The notes under the pieces are model-generated. The model was not told the origin of the DNA, did not search any database, and was given only the letters and a program-made list of their open reading frames with translations. From NCBI RefSeq assembly GCF_025527015.1, contig NZ_JAODIM010000043.1:1452879-1516878 (forward strand): a stretch of DNA of 64,000 nt, given 5' to 3'. Both the position numbers and the translations under genes were made by a program. Each line of letters begins with the position of its first letter. Within the stretch, counting starts at the first letter, position 1. Shown piece by piece: positions 55,809 through 64,000 of this stretch. The DNA comes from Winslowiella arboricola (GTDB taxonomy: Bacteria > Pseudomonadota > Gammaproteobacteria > Enterobacterales > Enterobacteriaceae).

Positions 55809-57755
55809 ATGTCCAGCATCTCGCTGCGCAAAAACAAAATGAGCACCCGCACCCTGATGCTAATCACGGGTGTCCTGACTATCGGCCTGGGTTTTAGCGT
55901 GACGATTGGTCTGCTGAGCTGGCAGTCCAGTCAGCAGCAGCGCAACCTGGCTAAGGATTATCTGGAGCAGATTGCGCGCTCTAACACCCTTGTCGTCCAG
56001 CAAAAACTGGATGTTGCCCTGTATGCCGCGCGTGCACTCGGACAGGGCGCTTACAGCCTGAAACAGGCTAATCTTGCGCAACGTCAGGGCGCCGATGTGC
56101 TGCTGAAAAATAGCCTCGCCGCCCACCGCGATTTTCTCTCAATGTCGCTGGCATTTGAAGCCAACGCCTTTGATGGCAGAGACAGCGAATTCGCCACTCA
56201 GTCCGGGCAGGATCCGGCAGGACGCTATGTGCGTTATGTCGATCGCGATAGCGCCGGGCAACCCGCCGCGCATAACCTCACCGATTATAACGTCGCCGGC
56301 AGCGGTAATTACTACCTGTTGCCACGTCAGCGGCAGAAAGAGGTGATTCTCGAACCCTATATTTATCCTTATAACGGCGTGGATGTCATGCTGACATCGA
56401 TTGCCGCACCGATCATGGTGGACGGCAAGTTTATCGGCTCGGCCACCGCAGATTTCTCGCTGGAAACCCTGCAAAAAACCATTGATGCGATTAAACCCTG
56501 GCAGGGTAGCGGCTACGCACTACTGCTGTCTCACGATGGCAAAGTGGTCTCCAGCCCGGATAAAAGCAGCATCGGCAAAGTGTATAACGCCAACGGCAAG
56601 CAGGCCGCTGCGGGGATTAGTGAAATCTTTGATGTGGTCTTACAACAGGACGCCTTGGTGGTGTGGCAACCGATTATTATCGGTAACAGCGCCACGCCAT
56701 GGCAGCTGGCAGTTGTCGCCCCGGTCAGCAACGTGATGGCCGAAGCCAATCGCCAGCTCCGCTATGCGCTGGGAATGATGCTGCTCAGTATCATTATTGT
56801 CTGTGCGGTGCTCGGCAGTATTTTCAGCCGAAAAGTGGTGAAGCCGATTGGCGGTGAACCGTCGCAGGCTGCGGAAATCGCACTGGCGATTGCTGAGGGT
56901 AATCTCGCGGGGGAAGTGCCGGTACGCCACAATGACCGTCAGAGCATCTTCTTTGCCATGTACACCATGCAGCAGCATTTACGCCATATTGTCAGCGATA
57001 TTCTGGTCGCCAGCAGTTCGGTACGCGACGGTGCCAGTGAAATTGCCAGTGGCAACCTCGATCTGGCTTCCAGAACCGAGCAGCAGGCCGCCGCGCTGGA
57101 ACAGACCGCCGCCAGTATGGAACAGCTTACCGCCACGGTGAAGCACAACGCTGATAATGCTCATCAGGCTACGGCCCTTACCGGACAGGCCACCGATATT
57201 GCCCGCCGCGGCGAACTGCTGGTCAGCCAGGTGGTGGCGATTATGGAGCAAATCGACGAGAGTTCCCGCAAGATTGGCGATATTACCAGCCTGATTAACG
57301 GCATTGCTTTTCAGACCAATATTCTGGCGCTGAATGCCGCAGTGGAAGCGGCGCGTGCCGGTGAACAGGGGCGTGGTTTTGCAGTGGTGGCGGCGGAAGT
57401 GCGCAGCCTGGCGCAACGCAGTGCTGGCGCGGTTAAAGAGATCGCCGCATTAATTGAAGAGTCAACTCAGCGCGTCACCAGCGGCGTCACGCTGGTACGT
57501 GACGCCGGAAAAACCATGCAGGAGATGACCCATGCCGTAGGGTCGGTACAAAGTATTATCGGCGAAATCGTCCACGCCTCCGACGAACAGTCACAGGGGA
57601 TCAGCCAGATAACCATCGCCGTCAACGAAATGGATGGCGTAACCCAGCAGAACTCAGCGCTGGTGCAGCAGATGTCTGCCGCCGCCGCATCACTGGAAGA
57701 TCAGGCAAAACATCTGGCGCAAACGGTCGATAAATTCCAGCTGGATCAGGTTTAA
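55809..57755 (+). CDS. methyl-accepting chemotaxis protein
   Basis: 648 residues. TM1 is about 14-36, the periplasmic sensor 37-316 (dCache-like, [20 protein letters not shown]), TM2 about 318-338, then HAMP and the signalling hairpin ([20 protein letters not shown]). No C-terminal pentapeptide is visible (VDKFQLDQV). Together with the receptor at 21.2-23.1 kb this makes two receptors of similar design, whose ligands cannot be read from sequence. Start at 55809 has GGGG upstream; an ATG at 55839 is an alternative. Confidence 0.93.
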   Translation: MSSISLRKNKMSTRTLMLITGVLTIGLGFSVTIGLLSWQSSQQQRNLAKDYLEQIARSNTLVVQQKLDVALYAARALGQGAYSLKQANLAQRQGADVLLKNSLAAHRDFLSMSLAFEANAFDGRDSEFATQSGQDPAGRYVRYVDRDSAGQPAAHNLTDYNVAGSGNYYLLPRQRQKEVILEPYIYPYNGVDVMLTSIAAPIMVDGKFIGSATADFSLETLQKTIDAIKPWQGSGYALLLSHDGKVVSSPDKSSIGKVYNANGKQAAAGISEIFDVVLQQDALVVWQPIIIGNSATPWQLAVVAPVSNVMAEANRQLRYALGMMLLSIIIVCAVLGSIFSRKVVKPIGGEPSQAAEIALAIAEGNLAGEVPVRHNDRQSIFFAMYTMQQHLRHIVSDILVASSSVRDGASEIASGNLDLASRTEQQAAALEQTAASMEQLTATVKHNADNAHQATALTGQATDIARRGELLVSQVVAIMEQIDESSRKIGDITSLINGIAFQTNILALNAAVEAARAGEQGRGFAVVAAEVRSLAQRSAGAVKEIAALIEESTQRVTSGVTLVRDAGKTMQEMTHAVGSVQSIIGEIVHASDEQSQGISQITIAVNEMDGVTQQNSALVQQMSAAAASLEDQAKHLAQTVDKFQLDQV

Positions 57756-57773
57756 TCGTCGCTGTATGGCGCC

Positions 57774-58865
57774 TTAGCGCGCCATACAAGCCTGATAGCG
57801 ACTGTCCACCCGCTTCGCAAACCAGGCGGTGGTCAGGTTACGGGTAATTTTCGGGCTTTCCAGTTTGATACCGGGCAACATTTCACGCGCCACTCGTCGG
57901 CCCGCCATCTTATCGGCAAGCGTAAACAGATCGCGATACAGGTCGGTATCGGCAAACTCTTCGCTATCGCCCTTCTCCAGCGCCCGGCGGATCGACCGCT
58001 CACTGAGATCCAGCCGCTTGCTCAGGGTGCGTACCGCCAGTTCCGTCGAGCTGGGCTGGTCAGAACCATAGATAATCAGATCGCCATCCAGCGCCAGTTT
58101 CATCCCGGTCGTGCGCGTTACTGCCGCCTGAAACGCGGCGTTTCGGCTGGCGTACCAGCCGGCATTGAAATCGGCAAAACGATACAGCGGCTGACTGTAA
58201 CTGACCGGATAGCCCAGCAGATGTTTACTGCCAAACCAGATCCCGCCACGGCGGCTAAACACTTCATGGCGAATACTGCCATCTACAGGATACGGATAAC
58301 CCCTTGCATTGGCTTCGGCGAAGGCAATACTCACCTGCATCGGCCCGCCGGTGTGAATTGGATTGAGATTACCAAACAGCTTCTGTCCCATCGGCACCAT
58401 ATCAATAAAGTCATCGAAAATGGCGCTCAGCTCTTTTTCGCTGCGCACGTTGTCGAGGCGATCGCTGTAGCTTTTGCCGTCAGGCGATTTAATCAGTAAT
58501 GCGGTACGCACCACAAACGCTGGCACATGCACTTTAGCGGCACGACGTTCAATCTCGCCCCAGGCGATTTTCGGCAGACCGGGAACCGCCGAGTCAGCGT
58601 TAAAGGTTGATTCCTGGTCGGTAACGGCAATCACCGCGCAGATATTGCTGGCGCTCGGCGCAATCTCCTGGGTACGTAAGGCGGTGGCGATATCCGTCGC
58701 CCAGCCCGCTTTATTGGTCACCTTCGCCGGCATCAGTCTGATGATATCGGCTTTGACATCGGCCGGGCTTTTGGCCGGTGCTTCAATGGTTTTTTTACTG
58801 CTACATCCCGCCAGCATCAGCAACGCCAGCAGCGCAATACCGCGCGGGGAAAATGGAGATAACAT
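57774..58865 (-). CDS. DUF1615 outer-membrane-type lipoprotein
   Basis: 363 residues with a lipobox LAGC (acylated C21). The body matches DUF1615 (GLPKIAWGEIERRA, DNVRSEKELSAIFDDFIDMV). The family is widespread in gammaproteobacteria with no known function. A lysozyme-like fold has been suggested by the pattern of catalytic-type glutamates, but I cannot confirm it. The adjacent receptor stops 18 bp away, converging. Confidence 0.9.
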   Translation of the reverse strand: MLSPFSPRGIALLALLMLAGCSSKKTIEAPAKSPADVKADIIRLMPAKVTNKAGWATDIATALRTQEIAPSASNICAVIAVTDQESTFNADSAVPGLPKIAWGEIERRAAKVHVPAFVVRTALLIKSPDGKSYSDRLDNVRSEKELSAIFDDFIDMVPMGQKLFGNLNPIHTGGPMQVSIAFAEANARGYPYPVDGSIRHEVFSRRGGIWFGSKHLLGYPVSYSQPLYRFADFNAGWYASRNAAFQAAVTRTTGMKLALDGDLIIYGSDQPSSTELAVRTLSKRLDLSERSIRRALEKGDSEEFADTDLYRDLFTLADKMAGRRVAREMLPGIKLESPKITRNLTTAWFAKRVDSRYQACMAR

Positions 58866-58948
58866 GCAGATCCTCAGGAATTTTTATGCTGCAGGCACCT
58901 TAACTAACCTGTCGCCGTGAATCCATCAGATTAGGCCAGTTTTCCCGA

Positions 58949-59764
58949 TCAGGGCTGATATGCTGGCCAGGTGAAAAACAGCAGGTGCAGCAGATTAAGC
59001 GCAAAATGGAACAGGGTTGCGACCCACAGACGGCCAGTCCACATCCATGCCAGCCCGTAAATCACCCCGGCCAGCGTCGCAAACAGCACCAGCAGCGCAC
59101 CGCCCGACAGGTGACAGATGCCAAACAGCAGCGCACTGATCAGCAGACCCGCCAGTGGCCCGATAAACTGACTAAGACGCCGCTGCAGATAGCCACGAAA
59201 CAGCGCCTCTTCGGCCAGGCAGACAAAAAACAGATTGGCGAGGAAAAACTGGCCAATCCACTGCGGCGCATGGGGTTCAATTTTTAAGCCACCAAACGCA
59301 GTCGCTATCAACAGCAGCAACGGCAAACTGAGTATAAGGAGCAGCCAGTGAAAAGCGGAGGGTTGACGCAACGGGCGTGAGCGAAACAGCGTGGGTATAA
59401 TCGCCAGAAAAACAAAGGGTAACAGCGCTTTATCAAAATTAAAGTACATTGAAAACGGTGCACTCATCTCCCCTGCGCGTACCTGATCCAGCACCCTGAC
59501 GTTGTTAAAACCGGGAGCAAAATGGCTGAGCAAATTGATAGCCACAAATAACAGCAGTAATTCCGCGCCAATCGCCAGCGTGCTGATATGGCGATAGCGA
59601 TGCAGCAGCAACGCAATCAGAGCGACTGTCACCATCACTCCAACCCCAACCGGCTCCAGTACCCCAGCCCAAACAGCCCAGACGGTGGTGAGCAGCAGCA
59701 GTAAAGCACCGATATAGCGGTTAAAGCCGGCAGCCAGCAGCGAGAAGGCAAGTAAGATCCACAT
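58949..59764 (-). CDS. CPBP-family intramembrane glutamic endopeptidase
   Basis: 271 residues, about eight TM helices. The protease motifs are E185-E186-x3-R190 (EEALFRGY), H218 and H253 (FHFALNLLH), which form the membrane active site of CAAX-processing and bacteriocin-processing homologues. It could process or protect against peptides; target unknown. Confidence 0.92.
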   Translation of the reverse strand: MWILLAFSLLAAGFNRYIGALLLLLTTVWAVWAGVLEPVGVGVMVTVALIALLLHRYRHISTLAIGAELLLLFVAINLLSHFAPGFNNVRVLDQVRAGEMSAPFSMYFNFDKALLPFVFLAIIPTLFRSRPLRQPSAFHWLLLILSLPLLLLIATAFGGLKIEPHAPQWIGQFFLANLFFVCLAEEALFRGYLQRRLSQFIGPLAGLLISALLFGICHLSGGALLVLFATLAGVIYGLAWMWTGRLWVATLFHFALNLLHLLFFTWPAYQP

Positions 59765-59868
59765 ATAAAAGTCCCTTTTATGGTGTGTGAAAAAACGAGG
59801 TTTTGCCCGTAACGCTAATCTTAACGTTACGGGGACTATTTAGCACCTGTTGTTATGCGGCTTGCTAC

Positions 59869-60321
59869 TTACTCCCAGCGGCGGGCAGCCTGCTTATCGC
59901 TGTCACGCGCATCGACCCAGCGGTCGCCTTGCGGTGTGGCTTCGCGCTTCCAGAACGGCGCGCGGGTTTTCAGATAATCCATCATAAATTCAGCGGCGGC
60001 GAAGGCAGCGCTGCGATGCGCGCCGGTCACCCCCACCATCACGATTTCATCGCCGGGAAACAGTTCGCCGATACGATGAATCAGGGTCACACGTTGCAGC
60101 GGCCAGCGCTGACGCGCTTCGGCGACAATCTCCTCCAGCGCTTTTTCCGTCATCCCCGGATAGTGCTCCAGCGTCAGCGCCGAGACATCATCGCCGAGAT
60201 TGTGATTACGAACTTTGCCGGTAAAGGTCACCACGGCGCCATCTTCGTCACAGGCGGCCAGCCACTGGTACTCATCGGCCATACTGAATGGCTGATGGCC
60301 AACACGAATACGGGTTTCCAT
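59869..60321 (-). CDS. moaE: MoaE, molybdopterin synthase large subunit
   Basis: 150 residues from the ATG at 60321. With thiocarboxylated MoaD it converts cPMP to molybdopterin. Motifs: GAVVTFTGKVRNHN, the RIGELFPGDEIVMVGVTGAH stretch, and KTRAPFWKRE with the active-site lysines. Lies one base after moaD in the moaABCDE operon. Confidence 0.97.
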   Translation of the reverse strand: METRIRVGHQPFSMADEYQWLAACDEDGAVVTFTGKVRNHNLGDDVSALTLEHYPGMTEKALEEIVAEARQRWPLQRVTLIHRIGELFPGDEIVMVGVTGAHRSAAFAAAEFMMDYLKTRAPFWKREATPQGDRWVDARDSDKQAARRWE

Positions 60322-60322
60322 A

Positions 60323-60568
60323 TCAGCCTCCGGTAACCGGCGGGAAGAATGCCACTTCATCGCCATCTTTTAGCGGATGCTGTAACGCCACCAGCGTCTG
60401 ATTAACCGCCGCCAGTAACCTGCCGGACTCCAGCGCCAGCGACCAGCGGTGGCTTTGCGCGGCCAGCGACACGCGCAGCGCTTCAACATCGGCAAACTCT
60501 GCCGCCATCTCCAGCTGATTAACCCCCACCAGCTCGCGAACCTGAGCAAAAAACAGCACCTTAATCAT
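60323..60568 (-). CDS. moaD: MoaD, molybdopterin synthase sulfur carrier
   Basis: 81 residues, ubiquitin-like fold ending in the required di-glycine (PPVTGG), which is activated as a thiocarboxylate. It overlaps the moaC end by 8 bp. Confidence 0.96.
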   Translation of the reverse strand: MIKVLFFAQVRELVGVNQLEMAAEFADVEALRVSLAAQSHRWSLALESGRLLAAVNQTLVALQHPLKDGDEVAFFPPVTGG

Positions 60569-61046
60569 GGCTTACCGCCTGAAAATCACCGGACTTGCCG
60601 CCGCTTTTACTTAGCAGGCGCAGATTATCGATGGTGATATCCTTTTGCACCGCTTTGCACATGTCATAAATGGTCAGCGCGGCCACCGAGGCAGCGGTCA
60701 GTGCTTCCATCTCCACGCCGGTCTTACCGGTTAAACGGCAGCGTGATTCGATGCGCACCCGATGATGCTGCGGCTCGGCGCAGAGGGTCACTTCCACTTT
60801 GCTCAGCATTAGCGGATGGCAGAGCGGGATCAACTCCCATGTGCGCTTCGCCGCCTGAATTCCGGCAATGCGTGCGGTGGCGAACACATCGCCTTTATGA
60901 TGGCTGCCATCAATGATCATTTGCAGGGTGTCAGGATGCATCACCACAAATACTTCGGCGCGCGCTTCGCGCACCGTTTCAGTTTTGGCGGAAACATCCA
61001 CCATATGGGCTTCGCCTGAGGCGTTGATATGGGTTAATTGCGACAT
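60561..61046 (-). CDS. moaC: MoaC, cyclic pyranopterin monophosphate synthase
   Basis: 161 residues. Converts the MoaA product (3',8-cyclo-GTP) to cPMP. Conserved blocks: [28 protein letters not shown], split across the active site, and [20 protein letters not shown]. The start at 61046 follows moaB by 2 bp. Confidence 0.97.
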   Translation of the reverse strand: MSQLTHINASGEAHMVDVSAKTETVREARAEVFVVMHPDTLQMIIDGSHHKGDVFATARIAGIQAAKRTWELIPLCHPLMLSKVEVTLCAEPQHHRVRIESRCRLTGKTGVEMEALTAASVAALTIYDMCKAVQKDITIDNLRLLSKSGGKSGDFQAVSHD

Positions 61047-61048
61047 AC

Positions 61049-61564
61049 TTATGGCTTCTTCAAATGCGAAATAAAGTTACAGGGGCGGGTACGGGCATCC
61101 AGCTGGTCGGCAATAATCCGTTCCCAGGCGCTGCGACAGGCGTTGCCGGAGCCGGGAATCGCAAAGATCAGCGTCTGATTTGCCATTCCGGCCAGCGCGC
61201 GCGATTGCAGGGTGGCGCTGCCGATATCTTCATAAGAGACCATGCGGAACAGCTCGCCAAAACCGTCAATCTCGCGGTCAAACAGCGGTTGCAGTGCTTC
61301 CGGCGTGCTGTTGCTGGCGCTAAAGCCGGTGCCGCCATTAATCAGGATCACCTGCACGTCGTCACTGGCGATCCAGCTGGAGACGATGGCGCGAATACGG
61401 TACTTGTTATCTTTTACGATGGCGTGATCAATCACTTCATGACCCGCTTCACTGGCGGCTTCACGCAGATAGTCGCCGGAGCTGTCATTCGAGGCATCAC
61501 GTTTGTCGGAAACGGTCAGTACCGCAATCGCCGCGGCTTTAAATTCTGATTCGGGTTTGTCCAT
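61049..61564 (-). CDS. moaB: MoaB, molybdopterin biosynthesis protein B
   Basis: 171 residues, MogA/MoaB-type fold with the phosphate-binding motif [17 protein letters not shown] and [10 protein letters not shown]. Probably adenylylates molybdopterin in some species, though MogA does this in E. coli. Third in transcription order from moaA. Confidence 0.96.
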   Translation of the reverse strand: MDKPESEFKAAAIAVLTVSDKRDASNDSSGDYLREAASEAGHEVIDHAIVKDNKYRIRAIVSSWIASDDVQVILINGGTGFSASNSTPEALQPLFDREIDGFGELFRMVSYEDIGSATLQSRALAGMANQTLIFAIPGSGNACRSAWERIIADQLDARTRPCNFISHLKKP

Positions 61565-61582
61565 TACGCTTCTCCAGGCCGG

Positions 61583-62569
61583 TTAGCCACCAATAAATGA
61601 CAGATTCTGAGTAATGCCGGTATTGCCCTGATGCAGGAAATGAGTCTGTTTTTTGCTGTTCAGGCTGGCGGCAATTCGCGCCTGCAACTCCTGCTGCTGG
61701 TCGTCGCGGGCCAGCAGATCGCGCAGCGGCACCCCTCCCTCACCAAACAGGCACAGATGCAGGTTGCCGACGGCGGAGACGCGCAGACGGTTACAGCTGG
61801 CGCAGAAATCTTTTTCGTAAGGCATAATCAGGCCGATTTCGCCCTGATAATCCGCATGGCGGAATACCTGCGCCGGACCATCGCTGCGCTCGCGCGCCTG
61901 TCGTTGCCAGCCGCGCGCCAGCAGCCGATCGCGGATAACTTCACCGGAGATATGGTGCTGGCGAAACAGCGCGCTGCTGTCGCCAGTTTCCATCAGTTCG
62001 ATAAAGCGCAGCTGAATCGGACGATCGCGGATCCAGTCGAGAAAGGTCTCCAGACTGTGATGATTGACATCGCGCATCAGTACGGCATTGACTTTGACTT
62101 TGCTGAAACCGGCAGTAAATGCGGCATCAATACCGCGCATCACCTGATGGAATTTATCCTGACCGGTGATGGCGTGAAACTGGCGGGCATCAAGGCTGTC
62201 GACGCTGACATTCAGCGCAGTCAGTCCGGCATCGCGCCAGGCAGCAACATCGCGCTCAAGGCGATAACCATTGGTAGTGACCGCCAGCTGACGAATCCCC
62301 GGGTTTTCGCGCACTGCGGCGATAATGTCGCAGAAATCACGGCGCAGCGAAGGTTCCCCGCCAGTCAGGCGCACCTTTTCGGTGCCCGAAGCGGCGAAAG
62401 CACGGGTAATGCGCCGGATCTCGTCCAGTGACAGAAAGCTTTTGTTGGTGACGCCTTGCGGTTTGTAACCGTCGGGCAGGCAATAGGTACAACGAAAGTT
62501 GCATACGTCAGTGATCGACAAGCGCAAGTAATAAAACTTGCGCTCAAAATTATCAGTAAATTGTGACAC
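61583..62569 (-). CDS. moaA: MoaA, GTP 3',8-cyclase (radical SAM)
   Basis: 328 residues from a GTG at 62569, chosen because the E. coli protein begins at the matching point (MASQLTDAF versus VSQFTDNF here) and AAGGTG lies upstream. Radical SAM cluster C23-x3-C27-x2-C30 (CNFRCTYC), a second C-terminal 4Fe-4S (FCASCNRL...LCLF), GGEPSLR and the [12 protein letters not shown] end. First step of Moco synthesis. A Moco riboswitch precedes it. Confidence 0.97.
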   Translation of the reverse strand: MSQFTDNFERKFYYLRLSITDVCNFRCTYCLPDGYKPQGVTNKSFLSLDEIRRITRAFAASGTEKVRLTGGEPSLRRDFCDIIAAVRENPGIRQLAVTTNGYRLERDVAAWRDAGLTALNVSVDSLDARQFHAITGQDKFHQVMRGIDAAFTAGFSKVKVNAVLMRDVNHHSLETFLDWIRDRPIQLRFIELMETGDSSALFRQHHISGEVIRDRLLARGWQRQARERSDGPAQVFRHADYQGEIGLIMPYEKDFCASCNRLRVSAVGNLHLCLFGEGGVPLRDLLARDDQQQELQARIAASLNSKKQTHFLHQGNTGITQNLSFIGG

Positions 62570-62572
62570 CAG

Positions 62573-62684
62573 AACACCTTTCCAAATACGGGAGATGCAG
62601 TCATTTCTTTCTGCACCCTGGCAGCTCAAAGGCTACGGCCAGTACACCTTATCGCGAGGACTTAGGCATAAAGGCTAGAGTGTG
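62573..62684 (-). promoter_or_regulatory. Moco riboswitch (moaA leader)
   Basis: On the minus strand the moaA leader reads CACACTCTAGCC ... AAGGTGTACTGGCCG ... GCCAGGGTGCAG ... GAAATGACTGC ... TCTCCCGTATTTGGAAAGGTG. The blocks ACTCTAGCC, CCAGGG, GAAATGACT and CTCCCGTAT match the E. coli moaA Moco RNA in order and spacing. In E. coli it turns off translation when cofactor is present, by sequestering the ribosome site. The variable arm differs in sequence. Confidence 0.88.
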
Positions 62685-62859
62685 ATCGGCAGCAAGGCTG
62701 TCAATCGCGGTAAAATAATTCTAACGCTAACTGCATGGCGATACCACAAACACTTTTCGTTGTATATTATGATATATAACGAATTACACGCATTTTCACC
62801 GCACAATCGGGTAAAATGCGCCAATATTTACATTTATCAATAAGTGTTATTGGAGAATT

Positions 62860-63768
62860 ATGCGTAATCGCACCCTGGCGGACTTAGACCGCGTCGTCGC
62901 CCTTGGCGGGGGACATGGATTAGGTCGCGTAATGTCGGCGCTTTCGCCGCTGGGTTCACGGCTGACTGGCATCGTGACCACCACCGATAATGGCGGTTCC
63001 ACCGGACGTATTCGCCGTTCAGAAGGCGGTATTGCCTGGGGTGATATGCGCAACTGTCTGAATCAGCTGATTACCGAGCCCAGCGTGGCGTCAGCAATGT
63101 TTGAGTATCGTTTTAGCGGTAATGGCGAACTCTCCGGCCATAACCTTGGCAACCTGATGCTGAAAGCGCTCGATCATCTTAGCGTGCGGCCGATTGAAGC
63201 GATTAACCTGATTCGCAATCTGCTGAAGGTTGATGCTTTTCTGATCCCGATGTCAGAACAACCGGTGGATCTGGTAGCGCTGGACAGTGAAGGCCACCTG
63301 ATTTACGGCGAAACCGATATCGACCAGATGAAACTGCCACCACAGGAGCTGATGCTGTCACCGTCGGTAAGCCCCACGCGCGAAGCGGTTGAGGCAATTG
63401 CGGATGCCGATTTGATCTTAATAGGCCCTGGTAGTTTCTATACCAGCCTGATGCCGGTATTGCTGATGGGTGAAATGGCGCAGGCGCTGCGGCGTACTCC
63501 GGCCACTATGGTGTTTATTGATAACCTGGGACGCGAACTCAGCCCGGCAGCGGCCAGCCTGACGCTGGCCGATAAACTGTCGCTGATGGAAAAATATATC
63601 GGTAAGAAGGTGATTGATGCGGTAGTGGTAAGTCCGCATAGTGATATTGAGGGCGTGGAAGACCGGCTGGTGATCCGTGAACCGCTGGAAGCGGCCGATA
63701 TTAAATATCGTCATGACCGTCGGTTACTGCATATGGCACTGGAACATGCCATTCAGGCGATTGGCTGA
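62860..63768 (+). CDS. ybhK: YbhK, YvcK/CofD-like protein
   Basis: 302 residues with a nucleotide-binding N-terminus ([30 protein letters not shown]). Relatives (YvcK of Bacillus) bind UDP-sugars and support growth on gluconeogenic carbon and cell-wall synthesis. Start ATG has GGAG at the correct distance. The gene is divergent from moaA, as in E. coli. Confidence 0.95.
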   Translation: MRNRTLADLDRVVALGGGHGLGRVMSALSPLGSRLTGIVTTTDNGGSTGRIRRSEGGIAWGDMRNCLNQLITEPSVASAMFEYRFSGNGELSGHNLGNLMLKALDHLSVRPIEAINLIRNLLKVDAFLIPMSEQPVDLVALDSEGHLIYGETDIDQMKLPPQELMLSPSVSPTREAVEAIADADLILIGPGSFYTSLMPVLLMGEMAQALRRTPATMVFIDNLGRELSPAAASLTLADKLSLMEKYIGKKVIDAVVVSPHSDIEGVEDRLVIREPLEAADIKYRHDRRLLHMALEHAIQAIG

Positions 63769-63785
63769 CGGTGTGAGTGATCTTC

Positions 63786-63890
63786 CGGGCGGCGATAACG
63801 CCATCCCTGCACAAGACCTAAGGCAGTTGTAGGGGAGTCGTTTTCGGCTCCCGTAATAACGAATGCCACACTTGCTATGGTGCAAATCCG
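63786..63890 (+). repeat. hairpin-rich repeat, copy 1
   Basis: 105 bp, nearly identical to the next 105-bp copy. It contains a CGGGCGGCG...GCC stem, GTAGGGGAG(T/C)CGTTTTCGGCTCCC, then a fixed tail AATGCCACACTTGCTATGG. Differences from copy 2 are about 14 substitutions in the first half. It lies 18 bp beyond ybhK. Confidence 0.85.
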
Positions 63891-63895
63891 CGACA

Positions 63896-64000
63896 CGGGC
63901 GGCGAGAACGCCGCCCCTACACAAAGCCGAAGACTGTTGTAGGGGAGCCGTTTTCGGCTCCCGTAATAACGAATGCCACACTTGCTATGGTGCAGATCCG
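63896..64000 (+). repeat. hairpin-rich repeat, copy 2, continues to window end
   Basis: 105 bp, separated from copy 1 by CGACA. GGGCGGCG-AGAA-CGCCGCCC is a perfect 8-bp stem and GGGAGCCG-TTTT-CGGCTCCC a second. The window ends exactly where copy 1 also ends, so further copies may lie beyond. Its first arm matches the palindrome at 29725. Confidence 0.85.

Noticed and set aside
61631..62431. 266-codon open frame on the plus strand
   Set aside because: Lies wholly antisense to moaA, whose protein matches E. coli almost throughout; shadow of the high-GC coding bias.

Overview
The window looks like chromosomal DNA from the order Enterobacterales, most likely the family Erwiniaceae (Pantoea or Erwinia type). 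Many proteins are close to their Escherichia coli counterparts (DinG, YbiB, MlrA, YehWXYZ, BglX, Dld, PbpG, YohC/D/F, DusC, RhlE, YbhQ/P/O/N/L, MoaA-E, YbhK). Interspersed genes such as a GH15 hydrolase, a DUF3772 MscS channel and an MlrA-headed lipid operon are not in E. coli K-12. The genus is inferred from gene content, not from a marker gene. I see no rRNA, tRNA, CRISPR array, transposase or prophage.

Layout. 1-7 kb: a truncated M20 amidohydrolase, a secreted M60 metalloprotease with a chitin-binding tail, ybiB-dinG, and a small coiled-coil membrane protein. 6.9-8.5 kb: a leftward operon of an XRE-cupin regulator and two GNAT acetyltransferases. 8.6-14.8 kb: a rightward operon headed by mlrA and carrying seven lipid/envelope genes (NTF2-like, SDR, FAD oxidoreductase, DUF1365, cyclopropane synthase-like, DUF2878, DUF3833). 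It has an MlrA-like site in front and a strong terminator behind. 14.9-18.8 kb: yohO and the osmoprotectant ABC importer yehZYXW. 19-26 kb: an MFS transporter, idi, a chemoreceptor, a SUFU-like protein, a DUF2778/Tlde1-like protein with a small membrane partner, and a DUF2236 protein. 26-31.6 kb: bglX, an MgtC-family gene with an unusual leader, and dld. 31.7-34.7 kb: accessory genes, namely a MarR-GNAT fusion and a HipA-type toxin-antitoxin pair with a well-marked operator region. 34.7-49.5 kb: an MscS channel, pbpG, yohC, yohD, yohF, GH15, ldtB, a P-loop kinase, a phosphate transporter, a YhhS-like MFS protein, a 2-hydroxyacid dehydrogenase and dusC. 49.6-64 kb: rhlE, ybhQ, ybhP-clsB-ybhN, ybhL, a second chemoreceptor, a DUF1615 lipoprotein, a CPBP protease, moaABCDE under a Moco riboswitch, ybhK, and a tandem hairpin-rich repeat.

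Relative to E. coli, the mlrA-yeh-bglX-dld-pbpG-yoh-dusC block sits between dinG/ybiB and rhlE, so two backbone segments that are far apart in E. coli are joined here.

The parts most worth following up are the MlrA lipid operon, the HipA pair and its operators, the Tlde1-like protein with its overlapping membrane gene, the M60 protease with a chitin-binding tail, and the MgtC leader ORF with a possible PhoP box.
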